NCBI GenBank assembly: GCA_900617975.1
Contig: UZAE01012647.1
Location: forward strand, 1-34,639
Length of the DNA: 34,639 nt
Reading direction: 5' to 3'
From: Rodentolepis nana
Taxonomy: Eukaryota; Platyhelminthes; Cestoda; Cyclophyllidea; Hymenolepididae
The notes beneath the pieces were generated by a model. The model did not search any database. It saw nothing but the letters and a program-made list of their open reading frames with translations, and had not been told where the DNA came from. This document shows, in pieces, positions 1 through 14,500 of the stretch (its first letter is position 1; each line of letters starts with the position of its first letter). A program made the position numbers and the translations under genes.

Positions 1-268
1 AATTTTCACGCAAACGAGGACGCATCTTCTTTGTCTACTTCCCATGGTTAATCACACGTAAAAATAATATATTTCCTACCAATATGTGCATTTTGTGGTA
101 AGGTCTCCTTATGTGAGAGTATGAATGAACCATTGTTGTTCTACAATCTTCCCCTGTCGGCATTTCTAAATTTGGGGAAATGGACCGTAAACCTTATATC
201 ACCTCCTTGTTACTGTTATATATGCAATGAAATTCGTTAGGGTATATTTTAGCTCATTCAATTGCGTG

Positions 269-307
<39 letters not shown>

Positions 308-3300
308 CTGCAAAATGGAGTTAAATTCAGCCGCATTGTAGTTCAAAGATGCATTTCCAGAGAGTAAAATTAGAAATCTCCTAATTTAACAACGTCTAGA
401 AAGCAAATGGGTTTCAAAAGTACCTTTTTAGCGAAATAGACGGATTTTCAGGAATAAGTTCCACTTAAAAATCTATGACTTGATGCCGATAAGTATGTTC
501 TTTTTCTACTCTAGTCAGTACAACATATTGAGTCGTTGAAAGTTTAATCAATTTATTATTGACTGTTATGAAACAAAATTAAATCAAAGTGACATGTCCA
601 AATACGAAGCAAAATCAATCAGTTAACAAGCATCGAATAACGAGAACGTAATCTTATCATCAGCCCCAGCACCAAATCATGAAATATGAGCACTATGATG
701 TAAAATAATAATTGGATCACACAAATGGATTTTTTGGCAAAAAGCACTGCCTACAGACTTCATATTATGGTCCAATACCATGAAGTAAATGGCCGTATCT
801 TCTCGATTCACCACCTCAGGTTCTTACTTTACTTGAATCATTTCATATTCGTCATATTCACTTGCTCTGCTGAAATAAAACTGAAGCGTGTTAAATTGTA
901 ATGGGCATGTTTAATCTTTGCCTTGAAATGTTCATCAACCCAACTACAAGCGGAAACAGCTTGACTTTTCAAGGAGATTAAGCGTTTAGTCCCTTCTCCT
1001 TCCGGGGGTTGAATGATTGACCTATTGACTTGACCTATTAATTTGGTGAATTGAAATTGAAATATCACACTCCCTCCTTCTATTGGCTTTTTGAAGAGAT
1101 CTCAATTCCTGCATTGTTATGCATCTTATGTTTATATAATTCGACCGTACTTATTTGTTGTATTTTCAAATTAATATACTCGGAGCATTTTCCTTTAAAA
1201 GATTTAAAAGCTCGAATAATTTTATTTACTCTGCCTTCAGAGCCACAATTTGATTGGAGAATCGTTCAAAAGGTTCTGGGCGAATAGAATTCACGCATTC
1301 GAATTCGATACGCACTAGAAATAATCTTCCATTTGTACAAACTTTATTGTTTAAGTTATTTTTTTATTACCAATTTTACCCTATTTAACTAAGTTAGGAA
1401 CAGCTGTTTCATCGATTCGTTTCGTAATGTCATTTAAGACTTTAATGTTTCGTAACGGAATAATAAAGATTAATACAACTGAACAATCGGAAATATTTAA
1501 GTGCAATATTCGAAGTTGTTTTCTCAACTGATTTGTTCTTGCGAATTGTATGCACCAAAATAAGGGTCTATTCGTTGTAACAGTTAGGGTGGATGTAGAG
1601 GGGTCCAAATTTCTTGAGATTGGAATGTCAATCACATCGGTTTGGTCTTGTCAAAAGAACTGGATAAAAAAACGAGGGTTTTACTTCAAGAAACGATAAA
1701 AATATCCTTCGCTATCGAAGAAGATTGCCCGGAAATTTTCCCGACGGAATCGGAAACCTGTGTAGGTGAGAAATTCGCCATGCCTAGTTAACACTTTCTT
1801 ATTCATTGCTATGCTTTTAAGGGGACAAGTTGGGTACACTGAAAAAGTGCTTCATACACAACAACATGGACTATCTGATCCGTCATCATCTACCAAGTTT
1901 CTTCTTCTTCAGAAAAAAAACTACTTTTTCCTTCTCTTCAGGACAGCCATTTCATGAATCACTTTTCGGCCAGTCCTTCTTCAACTAACTTTATCTTGCA
2001 TTCTTTAATCTACTTCATAATGGCAATGTCCTCTATTGCAAGTTATGAGTAAATAGAGTACGGATAATTTTATTTAATGGTTAATCAGCCAAAGTTCTAA
2101 TTCATTATCTGATTAAAATGATATTCTTGAATTCAACGAAACTGATAAAATCACTCGATTGTCCTACACTCCATTTCCCTCGATAAATTACCGCGGAATA
2201 CATATTATGCCTATGGAAGGACCCTCGTTTGTCACCACTATTTTCCACAATTCCGGTTCTGATAACTTCACATTTAGTTTATACTCCCATACAACAGAAT
2301 TTCGACCTTTAGAAGTCAATGTACTATTCGAATTGTGATCCATATTAATAATCTTTCTCAAGTCAACAAGTGCTTAGGCATTCAAAATTTTTTTGTTCTT
2401 CTCAGTTAACTTATTTTGAAATAATTTCTACTTGAAATAGGGAATGATTATGGGATCGGTCAAGCTAAAAGTCAATGAATCGTGGTTAGCAATCAAATAA
2501 CTTCATTTAGAGCTGTCGATGAAAAATTTCACAATGATTAGCAAGAAAAAGCATGCTTTTAAACCGTTTGAACACTCTGTTCGTTTTGAGACTAATTCTA
2601 GAATTATACTGTCCACTTTGTTGCCGTACCTTCAATAGGCCAAAGGATTATTAAAATTTCATAAAATCAACAAATAAGATTGTTCATTTTATGCTTGGAA
2701 GTATATCTCTTCACGCCTGTTTCTTGTTTCCTGCAGCTCTCCTCCTTTTCGGAAAAATTGCTTTGATTTTTTCCTCGTTGTCATGAATCATTTCTGTGTC
2801 CCACTTTGGCAAATAATGCGCTCTTTGTTGAAGCTTTGGATAATAACGTAATATTCGTATGTTAGCAATAAATGGATTAGTTAAGTATTTAGTTTCCTCC
2901 TATGCACACCCGGTTAGAGAAACAGATAATCCTCCTGGTTAAATCGAGCTGATGAAGGGCTTAGCGGAGTTCACATTTCTCACCAAGGGAACCCATATTG
3001 CTCAACCCCTGGATCAACACGAGTGTTTGGAAAAGGTATTAGTAAACAGTCATGGATAATGTGAGGAAATAGACCATTTACTTTATCTGCTAATTCTATT
3101 GTGGATAATTGTGAGTGATTCTTAGTTCTCAAATGCCAATTAAGACAACTTTGTCTTCTTTCCAAGTTATGCACGAGATTGAGCCTAACAAAATCTCAAA
3201 ATTCTCTCAGGCTCTAATTAGAATTGGTAATATCCACAATAGTTTGTATTTTGTGCAAGGTTGTTCGTTCCACATCCAACGTGTATATGTATACGCCAAT

Positions 3301-4368
3301 TATTATGGTATTAAAGTGTTTCACTTTTACTCCTCCCATTCTGTGAGTCAATGTAGAATCAGGTTTATTCTGGCATCATCATTAAGGAAAACTATCTAAA
3401 TTCGATCGAATACTCACTAAATTTAATATAAAAATATGCCATTATAGGGTTTTAAATTTTTGTTATTTCTATTTTAAATTTGGAGTCAGTGTTCCAATGT
3501 AAGATGAATCGATTATTTATTAGACCTGCGGGGAATGTTATACTTCTTGCATAGATAATACTCATCATGATTGGGTTATGTCTTGTATTGAAAGCACAAG
3601 TTACCGAGGGTGACGGATTACAAGTTTTCGGCTAGATCTTCCCCACTATCCCCATTTTGACCCAGGTTTACAGCTTTTCCCAAACGATAAGGCATGCTGG
3701 TTCCAAATTGAATTCACAACATTGATGAAGTTCAATATTTTTTTGTAATTGATTAGCTGGATTTTTCAACAGAATTATCGCATTAAAAAGAGGGTTTTAA
3801 TGCATTCTATTACTTAAATGACCTAGAATTGGCAAATTGGAAACAGCGTCTGGTATTGACTACAAAATCACCGCTATGAAAACAAATTTTCCCTCATTTT
3901 CTCCAAAATATAATATTATCTTTGACTTAAATTTCTACAAATTGAACATGGTCATTATCCTGACATCCATGAGGTAAACGTGAAAAATCTATAATAAATA
4001 CAAAGGCTAAAACCGTTCCCGAAAATTAATACAACAAGTAATTCCCAATAAGATGCACTGTTACTAATTAGTAACCATAGAAAAAATTATGTCCACAATT
4101 GTCCTATCATAGCCAACACGTACATGTAGACCAATTAACTTCAAGCGCCAATAAGCGTGAAGCACAGCCATTAGGTTAGACCAATGGCTGTCGAGCATAG
4201 GGTTTTCATTTAAACCTACCATGTCTTAGCATGTTGGCTACAAATATTTCATTGGAAGTCTAACAAGCCTGCAATCACTTCTGACTTCCGAGAAGAAGCT
4301 TCTTTGAAAATGATTCGGTCTTCAGTTGCGTCATAATTTTGCTGCCATAGTTTTTGGAATTATTCATC
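1..4368. other. Upstream region, no supported gene
   Basis: AT-rich DNA upstream of the first recognisable exon. ORFs on both strands are short (under about 95 codons), have no recognisable motifs and no convincing splice structure. I looked for exons of a pleckstrin-homology domain, expected N-terminal to the C2 domain in SynGAP-family proteins, and found none. A promoter for the downstream gene could lie here, but no TATA or initiator arrangement stands out from the AT-rich background. Confidence 0.6.
269..301. repeat. (TA)n microsatellite
   Basis: An uninterrupted alternating AT run of about 33 bases, directly visible. It has no coding context. Confidence 0.95.
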
Positions 4369-4493
4369 ATGCTTTTGAAACAACGACGGCTTAGTGTTCC
4401 TCGATTTAATAGCGTTTTCGGTAGTCATTCAACAAAACAAGAGCTGGATTTTACGCCCATTTCAAATGAGAATAGTTGGGTTGGGTCCTTAAG
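4369..4493 (+). CDS. RasGAP exon 1 (putative start exon)
   Basis: ATG at 4369 opens a frame reading [13 protein letters not shown], ending at a consensus donor (AAG|GTAAGT) with two bases of a codon left over. The RRLSVPRF block and a following SHSTKQEL resemble the segment just before and inside the divergent PH domain of SynGAP/DAB2IP. NSWVGSL resembles the terminal PH helix (W..L). An in-frame TAG lies at 4348-4350. It overlaps a possible acceptor AG, so the exon could instead start at 4351 and be joined to an upstream exon I cannot see. The start is therefore less certain than the donor. Confidence 0.7.
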
Positions 4494-7400
4494 GTAAGTC
4501 GCAGAACGATTTCGTCCTTTTTCTGGAATTTAACAATATGTCACTTCGCTAGTGCTAACAATGTAAAAGGATACATCTGCACACATACCTGGATGTAATC
4601 ACATGTTTTCTCTAAATACTCAAGTTTTTTTGCCCATCTGGAGAGTTTATTTTTCGTTCGCAACTGTGATTGCGCGTTTTTAAGTTTAAAAAGGTAATTT
4701 TTACAAACACAAAGCCGTGGCTATGAGAAAGTAGTCTGAAAATGTTCTCTTCTATCCATAAATACACCCGTCGGGGTTTATCTGCAATGTTATCGGGTGA
4801 ATAATTGTGTGATTGAAATAGGCAACAACGGTGGAGGGTACATTTTGGTGTGATTTTGTACTCTTCATATGTGATTTGTAGCTCAATTGAAAACCTTGAG
4901 TGATTTTTTGGTTACTAATTGCAACTTAGAGGCTATCCTCACTTTGGGATTATGCAAATGTATGATAATTGTCTACTCCTTATCCAAAGGCCAGGTTGAT
5001 AATCCTCTTAATAACCTAAAAAGCATTGACAACAGATTAGCTTGATACTTGATTAATTGTTTGATGCTAATTGAAGCAATTTCGTTCTTCTTGCAGTTTG
5101 AAAAGAGTTGTTCGTCCAGACCTAGAGCAAGAAAGGCATCGTGATACCTCACTCCGGATAACCATTCATGAATCCAAGAATCTTCCACCTTCAAAACGGT
5201 AAGGCATAATTAATATTCGTGTATTCTCGCATCTTCTATGACCCCAAACTCAATATACTACGCTATATTTTCATGAGAATTCACATGACTTCAAGTCTAG
5301 CGTACTTTAATGACAGAGTAGTTCAAGATTTTCTCATGGAAATGGCTGCTTCGCCGTGGACCTCATATCGAATTTCCAAGTGCTTGAAATTCAGCTAACT
5401 CTACTGATTTAGCGAAAATAATGCTAATAATGATGACCAACAATTTCATTCTCCATTTTACTTTTAAAGACCCCTTTTGTTTGACGCAAAACTATCCTTC
5501 CAAATTAACTGCAGGTTGTGGGCCCTAAAAATAGAACGCTGATTAATCTTCCTGAAGGTTGTTTTTCGCACTCATTCGTCTTTGTTTATTCAGTCTGGTG
5601 TTTGAAAAAAGCCGTCATCATGACAATTTTTCGCGTCACTAGGCTTACGTACAACAAAGGTTTATCATAATCAATGGGCTAATGACCATTACGTGTATGC
5701 CCAAAAAATACGTCATTATACATCGTACCACTCTATTTTGCAGGTACTTTTGTGATGTCTGCCTTGATCGAAAGCTCTACGCTCGAACGACAAGTAAACT
5801 CTCGAAGGAGACAGTATTCTGGGGCGAATGTTTTGATCTCAAGTAAGTTCCTGTAACCTCTGAAGTTTCGCCTCCTATGTTGCCTTGTGACGATAATGCC
5901 CTCTGCACTTCCTAGACACTCTGGCTAGACATCAAAAGCACAAGTAAACAAAGTGTCTAGTCTGCTGGAAATTAAAGGGTGTCGGAAAATTATTGGAGTA
6001 TCTGATTAGATCCAAGCTCAAGGTCAACTCCTCCCACTTAATTCAGTTAGACTTTACTTGTTGAAATGCAAAGCTTTGCGACAATATTCTACTTCCTCAT
6101 TGGAGGCAAACAATCGAACAAACCTTTTGCCGACACGTTTGGCTTTTTAGAGACAAAAATTTGGGTGGATATTCTAGAATGGGCAAGAATAATTCTGTGC
6201 GTGATTGCGACCATTATGATATTGTGAGAGGGGGGGGGGGTGACCACTCCATAGATTACGTCATTAATTCATTCTGCTTTATTCCATCTCTCTCTCTCTC
6301 CCTCCCTCGCAGTAATCTCACGGAGCTGAATTTTATTACCATCAACCTCTACCGTGAGCCGGACTCTACAAAGGAATTGACCAAACGCCGAAAATCGAGC
6401 AAAGCACAAAACCAACTAGTCGGTAAGTGGGATAAAAGATATTGGAAAAGCTTTCTTTACCTACTACTTTGGATGACTTTTTAAAATAGCCTCTCTTTCC
6501 TCTTTCTTGGCCAATGAGATGGGTAGAGAAACAAAAGGATGTAATTAGGAGGAGAATTAATGGGCTATTTATTATAGAAGTTTGCCAGTTTATATTTCTA
6601 TTTATAAATTATTTGATATTTTAGCGGGTATGCTGCTTTGAGTAAACAATTCACTTTCCTAAAAGGTTACACAAGGCTAGCCTCAGAATTAAGGAGGAAG
6701 ACATGTTATTTTCAAATTCTAGATAACTTTACTGGAACTCTTTTTGAATGCTCTTGGTATGGAATACCTTAAAACTTGTTTTTTTCCTTAAACATTTTCT
6801 GCTCTTTCAAATGACTACTTACTATTAAAGCGGTTGTGCTTCGGTGAAGCATAAAACAAGCTAGAATCAGTTCCACTAATTAATGGAATTAGTTGAGTCA
6901 CTGATATAGACAGCACAGCAGAACAGATGTTGCCAGAAACACACTTCAATTTACCGACTACAAACAGAGTAATCCATGAAAGTGTACTTTTTTAAGGTCT
7001 GTTATTTACCCTCGCTGGTATTTCCACATATGGGGACTAATTGCCGATAAGTAGTTCTCAAAGCACCGTTCTTCCTATCTGCCTTTTAAACTTACTTACT
7101 TCATTTAAACATGTTATTCCTTCATTTTACGAAAGTGTTAGGAAAAAAACACTGCTTTAAAGGTGATAAATTGTTTTCCTGACTTGTTCAATTCCACCAT
7201 AATATCAGAGTTTCGCAAAAAGTAAATTCCGTTTAAATTGTGCTTTATGAATGCAGTTCTTTTGAACCTACACCTTTATCGATTGATCCAAAATCTAACT
7301 TGCAGATTTCTCCCCTAAAAGGCGAGATCTGTCTTGACTTTTTCTACCGCAAATGTGGTACATTTAGCGCTACTTATGATTTATGTTTGTCCTACTTTAT

Positions 7401-10400
7401 ATAAACACTAAACGTATTTAGTGGCGCCGAGGTTTGGATCGAGGTAAACAATCATTAAATTGCCTAGACAAAGGCCCTTTTAATTTTGAGCTAATGATGT
7501 TGAGTTTGGCCAGACTCAGGTCAAAATGACTAAATGAATTAACTCAATGTATTTCAGACCAATCAGCAAAGTGGTAGATAATTCGTGAATTGTCTGGAGC
7601 AAGAAGGGGTGGTTTTTTATTTTAGAATTCGGGTTAATGATTGGTTGAGTACATTGAGTTGTTGGGGCTAATTTGAAATGTGATATTTAACTTAGAATTA
7701 GATCAGTAATATGGTACAGATAGCTAAATCATTTAATTACTTGACTACTGATTTAGTATTACGAAATAATTTTTTAATCAATCCCAAATGAAATGGTACT
7801 TGTATTCTAATTTGAAGGCATTGAAGGTGATCTAGTTGAGTATCATTGGAGAGAGACTGAAAATTGGCAATTTCTTGTCTTAATCGTCTAACCATCAGAT
7901 CATTTGAATGTCCATGTGGCCATCCGTTGGAGTAAACGATTAAAAATTCAAGGTTTGTGGGCCTTTTTCATTTGTTTGTGTCAAGTTTCAACCTCATTGC
8001 TTTAAATCAAGAAAGAACAAGGTAACCTAACGCAAATCGCACGTCAGTGAATCATTGAAAAGGCACTCTTCCAGTATTGATGTTGTAAATTGCTTCAACT
8101 CAATCGACTTTGAATTGAAGGGGCGTGCTTGTTATTATTCTTCTACTTTTTGCTATCTTCCAGCCTTTGGGGCGTAAATAAGCGTTAACATTGTGAAGTT
8201 ACGAGAGTTTCTTTTCAATTTTTCGTCACAAATGCTATTTGTGAAAAATTCAGTTAGGCTTGGTTTCCATTATTGGTTAATTCAATTATGGCCCTGTTCT
8301 GAATTACTCATATGTAGAAATAATGCACGAATTACAGCTGAAATGATAGCATATAATCGGGCACGTTTTTGAGGGTTATCTGATAATTATTGAGTAAGCC
8401 ATTTAATCATTCTTAAGTAGAAATCGATTATTTTTCAGCATAAATCTAATAGTAAATTGTTCGAATGGTTCAACATGTATCCATATCACAAATTTTCAGT
8501 TCGCTCTTGAAGCAGTCTTCGAAATGTGCGCCTTTGAAAGCAGAGGCCAAGAATTCGATATCTATTGGTACAAAGTGTGAATGAAAATGGAAATTCATTA
8601 TCGGAGTGATCCCAAAATGTTAGTCCTCTAACCCAGATGGACTTGAAGCCTATTACTTTCAGGTAGTTTTAGCTGTTTGGCTTATATAGCCCTATTATCC
8701 TGCATTATTGCGTACCAGTTAAGCAGAATCATCGTAGATATTACACTAAGCAGGACAGATTTAGCATTTGACTTACCGCCCTTAGAGAACGGAATTCAAT
8801 TCCTTTTTTCCTAGGCCTGGGAGCCATTCTCACCTCGTTCTCTCTCTCTAGTCTTGGCTCATATTTCCTTTGCTTAAACTTTATCTTTGATTTCCGTTAG
8901 AAGGGGCGCAACAATCTTTCGAAGTTAATTTCAATGGAAAATGCAACAAAAATCACAGAATGGGGTTATGCTATGCCGTTTATTTAAAAATGAATTTCGC
9001 TTCCTCATTTCGACAAATTTTAGCGCTTTATTCAAAGCAACATCAAAATGAGACTCTCTCGTTCTTGAGTTTCATAATGTTACTTTCAAGGTCAGCTTCA
9101 CTTTTTCTTGCAATTAAGTCTCGTCGGCGTTTACGTTGCTTAAAATTCAATGCACCTTTGAAAATACAAGTAGTTTATGAATAAATAAACTCTGAAAGTG
9201 GGTGTTTTGCCCACATTTGCCCTATTAAATTCGGGAATTTTGCTTCTTCAAAGAGGCAGGAACACGTGGATCTTATCGATTTTAGGTGAATAAACAAAGA
9301 ATGTGTGTTTTGTGCATTAGATGCACAAACAAATCAAAGCCAGGCGGGTGAGAAAGGCCTTTTTGTTGTAATTAAGGGAACACACTTAAAGGGATTTCCC
9401 TCCATTCAAGTAATTGCGCCTTTAACCCTGGTCAATGTGGGGATTTGGCCGCATGTGACTTAACATTTTGGAATTTTAATAATAGCAATTGAAAAAGAAA
9501 CCAAAGAAAGACGATTGTGACATTTTGGATTTCCAGAGGCCATTGTTGTTGCTATATAGCTAGTGCTCTAGCTATTACAGCCTAATCTAATGAAGTTTAA
9601 ATAATTGAATATCGATTATATTATATTTGACAAAAAACAGACAGCCATATTTAATGTGATTTATGTAAAATTTGATAAAAGTAAATGCATTGGCCTGAAA
9701 GTTATCAAGTTCCATAGAGCCACATTGTTGAACCTGTATGCTTGAGTTTCACATGACAGGTCTTGACATGCTTTTAGTTGACCTTGGTAATTATTTCTCT
9801 AACGGTTTAATACCATATTTGTATCTTGAAAAAAATTGTTTCAATTTTCATATTGTGCCGAGAATGTGACATTTTTGAAAATTTAAGCAAAAAGGCTCTT
9901 TATTATAAGGTATCTTCCTTTTCAATAAGCCTGTTGTTGTTGAAATGTTAACTTTGGCTGTGAATGTTTAAGGTATTTTTGATAATTCAATAAAAATATG
10001 CTCCATTTAAATTTTCCAAATTCTAAGAGAGGCGACTATAACTTGAGTTTGATAGGTATGACCTTTTCTGTCAGTATCTTGTTCGTTCCCTTTCCTATTT
10101 GTTTTACTTATCAATGCCCGTTTCTAGTGAATGCTATAAATTGAATATTGGGGTTGTGTTCAATCTTAAAGCTTCCATTTTAGCCTAAAAATGCAGGTGA
10201 TCCACCACTATCAAAGTCATTCAAATGTCGATCATTATCGCAATGCGAAAAACGCCTTTCTGTGAAATTACACAGTGACCTTACTGTGACCTCAACATTT
10301 TCGGTGTTTAAGCATGACTCATCTCGTTAACAGTCAGTTTTAATGAGTTCTGACCCTCACTGAAATTCATTTTTTTTCACTTTCTCCCTTAAAGATTGTT

Positions 10401-11534
10401 TAGTGATGGCAGATTCGTTAGTTGTATTAATAGAAATTCAAACTGCTTTATTTTAAAATTATTAGGAAACTTGAAAATTTGCCATAAAACTTTTTTCCAG
10501 AGCACTTATTAGCTTAAAATGGACTGCCAACAGGAAAATTTGAAATGAACTAATTTGATGGAAAAATGTGCTACTCATTTCGGAGCGTTGTCTCAATTAT
10601 ATGGGCTGTAGCAATCAAGTATCTTTCGTCTCACCTTTTACGACTTTGTGTCTCGGTTGTAGGTTGGTGTAAATTTGATGTCGAATTTATGTTATCGACT
10701 TAATTAAACAAGCGCGCAAATGTGTTGAAATCTTTGGAATGCGCGCAGTGACTCGAGCGTGACGCAGTTAATAATTCAGGTGTCTTTGGTGAGCGGCTTG
10801 GTGATTTGATTAATGCCATTACAAAAAAAGAAGTATCTTTGTATGAGTAGTAGTAGTTGTAGTAGTAGTAGTAGTAGTAGTAGTCGGATGTGTCTAATTT
10901 AATTAGCTTTTGACTAGTGTCGACACGATGATGATTTAGGTATCTCCTAATTTCTCTGCAAATCCGTAGCATTCGATTTACTTTGATAATACAATTAAAT
11001 GCGTTCATTAATTATAAGGCGTGAAATGGCGTGAAGAGATTCGAGCTTATAAGTTGGAATAGATCTTAGAAATCCTAATCAATTATTTTCAATAGATTTG
11101 ATCAATTTGCCCAGGCTTCCTCCATTGTCGTCCTTCTCCTCTGCATTCATTTAAAAAGATATAAACTCTAGGAAATCCCTATTTCCTCTTTATTCGAGGT
11201 ACGACGAGTGGCAGCTTTGGGTGTCGGTGAATTACCGCTTTTCCTCGCCAGTACACACCCATCGGCATATCACTTTTCATTGTCAATGTCATGCAATTTT
11301 AAAGTTTCTAGTATTTTTCATTTAAGATCAGAGAATTAAGGTAGAAATTGGTTCTTGTATCGGGGTTTTGAAGTTAATCTATCGTATTTAATAGAGCACT
11401 TTTAATTCGTCACTTTCAAATAGTTATTAATACAACAAGGTGTTATTGCTTGGAAACTAACCAAATCGTTTGTTTCTTGTTTTCTATTTACTTTTTATTC
11501 ACGTACAATCATAATTTGGCAGATTTGACTGTAT

Positions 11535-11568
<34 letters not shown>

Positions 11569-14500
11569 TTCATGAATCATTATTTATTCCTAATGGTATA
11601 TAGAGAAAGTGGAAAGTAGTTTACAAAACGGTGCGGTATTTAGCCACTTAGTTAAAAAAACCTAACAAGCTTATATATATTTTTTTGAAAAAATGCACCC
11701 AACTGCACTCACGTGTGTCTCACAGCAGACTGATGCCGCCGACATGATGAGTTTTGTTGATATCAGGCGTATTCAACATGTATCGAACGGTAATAGCGCC
11801 TTCTGTTACGTGTTTATTACCAACGGAGCTAATTTGTAAGAGGACCGTACTGCCCCCCAAAAGACGGTAAATGGTTAAAAGCAAAAGGTGTGCTCTATCA
11901 TTTAAGACAATGTACTCGCTTGAAAAAACTCAAGCGTTTTATTCGCTTTACAGAGATTCGAATCTGTGTAAACAATTTCTATCCTCCTTGAGAAAGGTAA
12001 ATACTCGCAACAAATGATAAGTCATTTAAACAAAGGAGGTGTCAGTGTTCTAGTACATATTTCATAATTTAAGAAAAAAAACGAGAAGTTTTTTTTTCAA
12101 ATTATTTATCGAAAATTGTTATCTCTAACGTCCAAAGCCGACAGATCCCCATTTGATAAATTTGCCCGTACTTTTGTATGCTTGACGAAATTGCTTCATT
12201 TTGTGTTCAATTCCAGAAGTAAAGGCGATAATCATCTGTTTATTGCCGTTTTATCTGACTATTTTGTATCAAATTTGTTTAAATAATTTTGTTTGCTTTA
12301 AATGGAATTCAAAAAAACCTATTCAATACATTTGAATCGTTTGCTTAATTCGCATTTATGAGTAGTTTTACACTAATCCTCGGATCATTAAATTCCAGCG
12401 ATAAGCATATATGCACAATTATTAATTATGTTTGGAGTTATATCGAAAAACGTCTTAGTAGAGTGCTAGATTATTCTAAGGAAAATAAAATTTGAAATTT
12501 GTCAAAGACCTGTCATAGATAACTGAAGTGATAATTGTTGTGTCTTCAATGTTATTCCATTTGATGTTGTCTGCTTCTTATTAGGGGAGTAAAGTTCGAA
12601 AAGCTTATCGATTTAGAAGTTAGTCTTCAATCATTCCTCTGTAGGCGAAAGTTGTGTATATTTGCCTCAAGTCCATTTGAGAAAGCGTTTCCCAGTATTC
12701 ATCTTGGGTTATGTTGGCGTCATGACCCATCCTTGATAGTAAACTCCCATTCTGCTATCCAACTTTGGTGGCCAAACCTAGCCGAAACTATGGCTGACTT
12801 TTCAGACAGGCACGTTAATCGTAGATGTCTTCATATTTACACATTTTTTATAATAGAGGACCTACAATTTCTGAAAGTCTATCTGAAAAGTAAATGACTT
12901 GTTCTCTTTAGACAACTATCGAATCACTTAGTTTCTGGAAGTTTAATATGGTTTACAGTCGCATTACTCCTGAATCGCGCAAAATTCAATTTGTGTCTCT
13001 AGTTGCATATCTCATTTACTGAAGGGGAGAGGGGGAGGGGTTTCTTTAATAAATCCTATTATAACTCAGCCTTATTTTACTCTCGTATTTGGATCCAATA
13101 AATCGAGATCTCTGAGGTATTATAAGGGTGTGAAAACGGCTGAATCATAATCGCAACTCTACTATAGGCACTAGAATTTAATTAACCCGGGTGATGTTTA
13201 AATGAGTTTTAAAGTATTGCTGCAGTTCTGTTGAAGTGCCATGATTCACATTTGGACTCATCACGTTTCAACTCTGCAAGCCAAGAAGAGTTAAAAATCA
13301 TGGGAAAGCTGACCTTGTTGTGATGTAATTAATCAAATCCACGACGCATCTAAAGTTAGTCTCTTCTCTTCTTCCCGTTATGATCCTTGAAAACGTCAAG
13401 AAATTTCCCTCTATCTTTAATTAATTACATCTTTTCTCTACCTATCTCTCTGTTTAAAGCCCAAAAGTGCAAAGTAATTAACCTTTTCATCTATTTTGTA
13501 ATTAAGTCGCTTGAATAAGCAAATACTTGATTTCTTTTCGTTTTCTGCCAATATCTTCTTCTATGTAGTTCCTGTTCGGACATATTAAAGGTAAAACGCT
13601 CTTCCTTTATAGGTCACTTTGTAGGACGTTTTCTCTATTAGCAATAAACACAACTATTCATTATTTTGGTGTTAATGACTACTGTTAGCCATTCTTAAAA
13701 ATTCACACATTCCTTCGGTTTCGGGAACATTAGCAATTTATTTTAAATTCTTGTAAAGTGAGTGTTTGCCACTTTTTTCACAAAAAACAGCGACTTTCTA
13801 CTTACATCAAACCCACTTCAACAAAATGTCGAAATTGACTAGGTTGATCGGCATTTAAATAGAAATAGAATGGCAATGCGCTAGGTTTTAAGACGGGTTA
13901 AGGGAAGACAATGTCGTTAGTCTAACTTCGTATCATTTACAATTTCGGAAGTTCAATCTTCGTGATTTGAGCCTTGAATAACTGGAGTTTTGCCACTTGA
14001 CGACGCTTTAATTCAGTTTAATTATTGATTGCTTTGTATTGACTCACTTTTACCTTCTTATATCTAGCTAGATAAGGCTAGTAGAAACTTGAATTCACAC
14101 CAGGTAGCGTAAAAACTTAATTTTACGTAAATGAACCAGGCGTAAATGAGGTTAAATTGTACCGCTTGAATATTTTATAAGTAGTCTGTTTTGTGGAACT
14201 CGATAACAAATGATCATTATTGCCCAACTGTCCTGGAAGTCAAACAAAAGCAACTTACTCATATACATATATGCCTCATTTCAGCCTTCCTTACAATTGC
14301 CGTATCGGATTTGTCCCCCAACTACGAGACCCAGCAATGGCACACAATGACCACTGCATCTATGTTACCTTCATCAGATAATCTTCAATCCACCTCCATG
14401 TCTCCTCGTTCTTCCATTCGTCAGTCTGCGGGTTCTTTTATTTCCCCAGGTTCCATACAAGCTAGCACCGAGACCTTTACTCCCGCCACTTCCGCAAAAC

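Larger units (their letters stand above)
6423..14284 (+). other. Intron 4 (7.9 kb), no supported gene
   Basis: The intron runs from GTAAGTGG to CATTTCAG, joining the two halves of the C2 domain. ORFs inside are short, AT-driven and without motifs; the longest minus-strand one near 10700-11008 is partly the AGT repeat. I see no tRNA, no transposon protein and no second gene. Microsatellites lie at 10846-10884 and 11535-11568. Confidence 0.7.

Noticed and set aside
2950..2975. CTGATGA motif, possible hammerhead ribozyme core
   Set aside because: No GAAA partner strand and no stems at the right distance. The same applies to CTGATGAG at 29217.
6161..6484. 107-codon + strand ORF around exon 4
   Set aside because: It is the exon 4 frame extended into both introns through the G and CT runs. 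The splice sites at 6312/6313 and 6422/6423 define the real coding part.
7420..7450. tRNA-like phrase GGTTTGGATCGAGG
   Set aside because: No A box upstream and no cloverleaf pairing.
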